Assembly: GCA_964292295.1 (NCBI GenBank)
Contig: CAXYVC010000137.1
Span: forward strand, 1 to 6,656
Origin: CAXYVC01 sp964292295
Lineage (GTDB): Bacteria > Acidobacteriota > Holophagae > Holophagales > Holophagaceae
Length of the DNA stretch: 6,656 nt
Reading direction: 5' to 3'
In this document: one piece after another, positions 6,528-6,656 of the stretch
How the letters are laid out: the number at the start of each line of letters is the position of its first letter
Position numbering within the stretch: position 1 is the stretch's first letter
The notes under the pieces: generated by a model
What the model was told of the DNA's origin: nothing
Databases searched by the model: none
Seen by the model: the letters and a program-made list of their open reading frames with translations, nothing else
Made by a program: the position numbers and the translations under genes

Positions 6528-6534
6528 CGATTTC
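6514..6534. promoter_or_regulatory. Alternating TTTC/GAAA half-sites, candidate MarR operator
   Basis: On the plus strand TTTC (6514-6517), GAAA (6524-6527) and TTTC (6531-6534) alternate, giving two overlapping inverted repeats: TTTC-N6-GAAA and GAAA-CGA-TTTC. The second is flanked by GGC (6521-6523) and GCC (6537-6539), extending the symmetry with a two-base bulge. The elements cover the predicted -35 and spacer, where a bound MarR dimer would block RNA polymerase. The repeats are short, so chance is not excluded. Confidence 0.35.
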
Positions 6535-6656
6535 ACGCCCCAACCGGGGGATCTCCAGAAAGCATCCATGGGTCAATACTTTGTGGCTTTTTGGACCCCA
6601 GGATCGTAGGCTGCGGGGGAACCCACGAGCGTTGCCCATGCCTCCGCTGCCCGCCG

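Larger units (their letters stand above)
6443..6656. other. Upstream region of the operon, partly leader
   Basis: This region is clearly richer in A+T than the genes, especially 6485-6600, as expected of a control region. It holds the candidate promoter, operator half-sites and leader hairpin listed separately. At the far right, an ATG at 6638-6640 on the plus strand opens a frame (M-P-P-L-P-A) to the window edge. It could be the start of a divergent gene, but it has no well-placed Shine-Dalgarno and too little sequence to judge. Further upstream on the minus strand, TTGACC (6571-6576) resembles a -35 box but has no -10 partner at the right distance. Confidence 0.5.

Noticed and set aside
5862..6569. 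A 235-codon minus-strand frame overlapping marR.
   Set aside because: It is an out-of-frame shadow of marR, rich in Pro, Arg and Gly, and begins upstream of the predicted promoter. The MarR winged-helix signature is in the other frame.
6439..6571. Three CCATGG hexamers (6439, 6517, 6566) considered as a repeated regulatory site.
   Set aside because: The spacings are irregular (78 and 49 bp), the flanks do not match, and one copy is simply the marR start codon context.
6457..6639. A 60-codon minus-strand frame upstream of marR, considered as a leader peptide.
   Set aside because: The only purine-rich site is directly against its ATG, it starts well upstream of the predicted transcription start, and its composition does not follow the codon bias of the operon.
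1..6656. Searches by eye for CRISPR arrays, tRNA or rRNA genes, insertion-sequence ends, integrases and riboswitch-like folds.
   Set aside because: No regularly spaced direct repeats, cloverleaf pattern, transposase motif or conserved RNA element was seen. The coding space is fully explained by the four genes.

Overview
This window holds one complete, single-strand operon of four genes, all read on the minus strand (right to left). It encodes a tripartite RND multidrug-efflux pump with its own regulator. In transcription order the genes are a MarR-family repressor (6442-5912), an AcrA/MexA-type periplasmic adaptor lipoprotein (5872-4703), an AcrB/MexB-type HAE1 inner-membrane RND transporter (4690-1529) and an OprM/NodT-type outer-membrane channel lipoprotein (1527-148). 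All four frames are intact and close to the usual lengths of their families.

The host must be Gram-negative (diderm), because the pump has an outer-membrane channel and two lipoprotein signals. The DNA is strongly G+C-rich with G/C-ending codons. The transporter and adaptor together contain no TTA, CTA or TCA codons. A high-GC proteobacterium or an acidobacterium (for example of the Holophaga/Geothrix kind) would fit, but the sequence alone does not fix the phylum.

Layout. Bases 1-147 are the 3' flank and hold a long, near-perfect GC-rich palindrome (87-130) just after the last stop codon, the likely end of the operon. Bases 148-5872 are the three pump genes. They are packed with gaps of 1 and 12 nt, and the Shine-Dalgarno sequences overlap the end of the preceding gene, so translational coupling is likely. 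A 39-nt gap without a hairpin separates the adaptor from marR. Bases 6443-6656 are the upstream region, more AT-rich than the genes. It has a candidate extended -10 element, alternating TTTC/GAAA half-sites that could be the MarR operator, and a GC-rich stem-loop in the leader.

How it works together. The RND protein takes up drugs or other amphiphiles from the periplasm and inner membrane, driven by proton influx. The adaptor links it to the outer-membrane channel, and the substrate leaves the cell. The MarR protein, the first gene of the same transcript, probably represses the whole operon and itself until a ligand or oxidant releases it. No undescribed system was found. The points worth a second look are at residue level: an unusual drug pocket and exit gate in the transporter, a changed RLS motif in the adaptor, and a cysteine pair at the start of the regulator.
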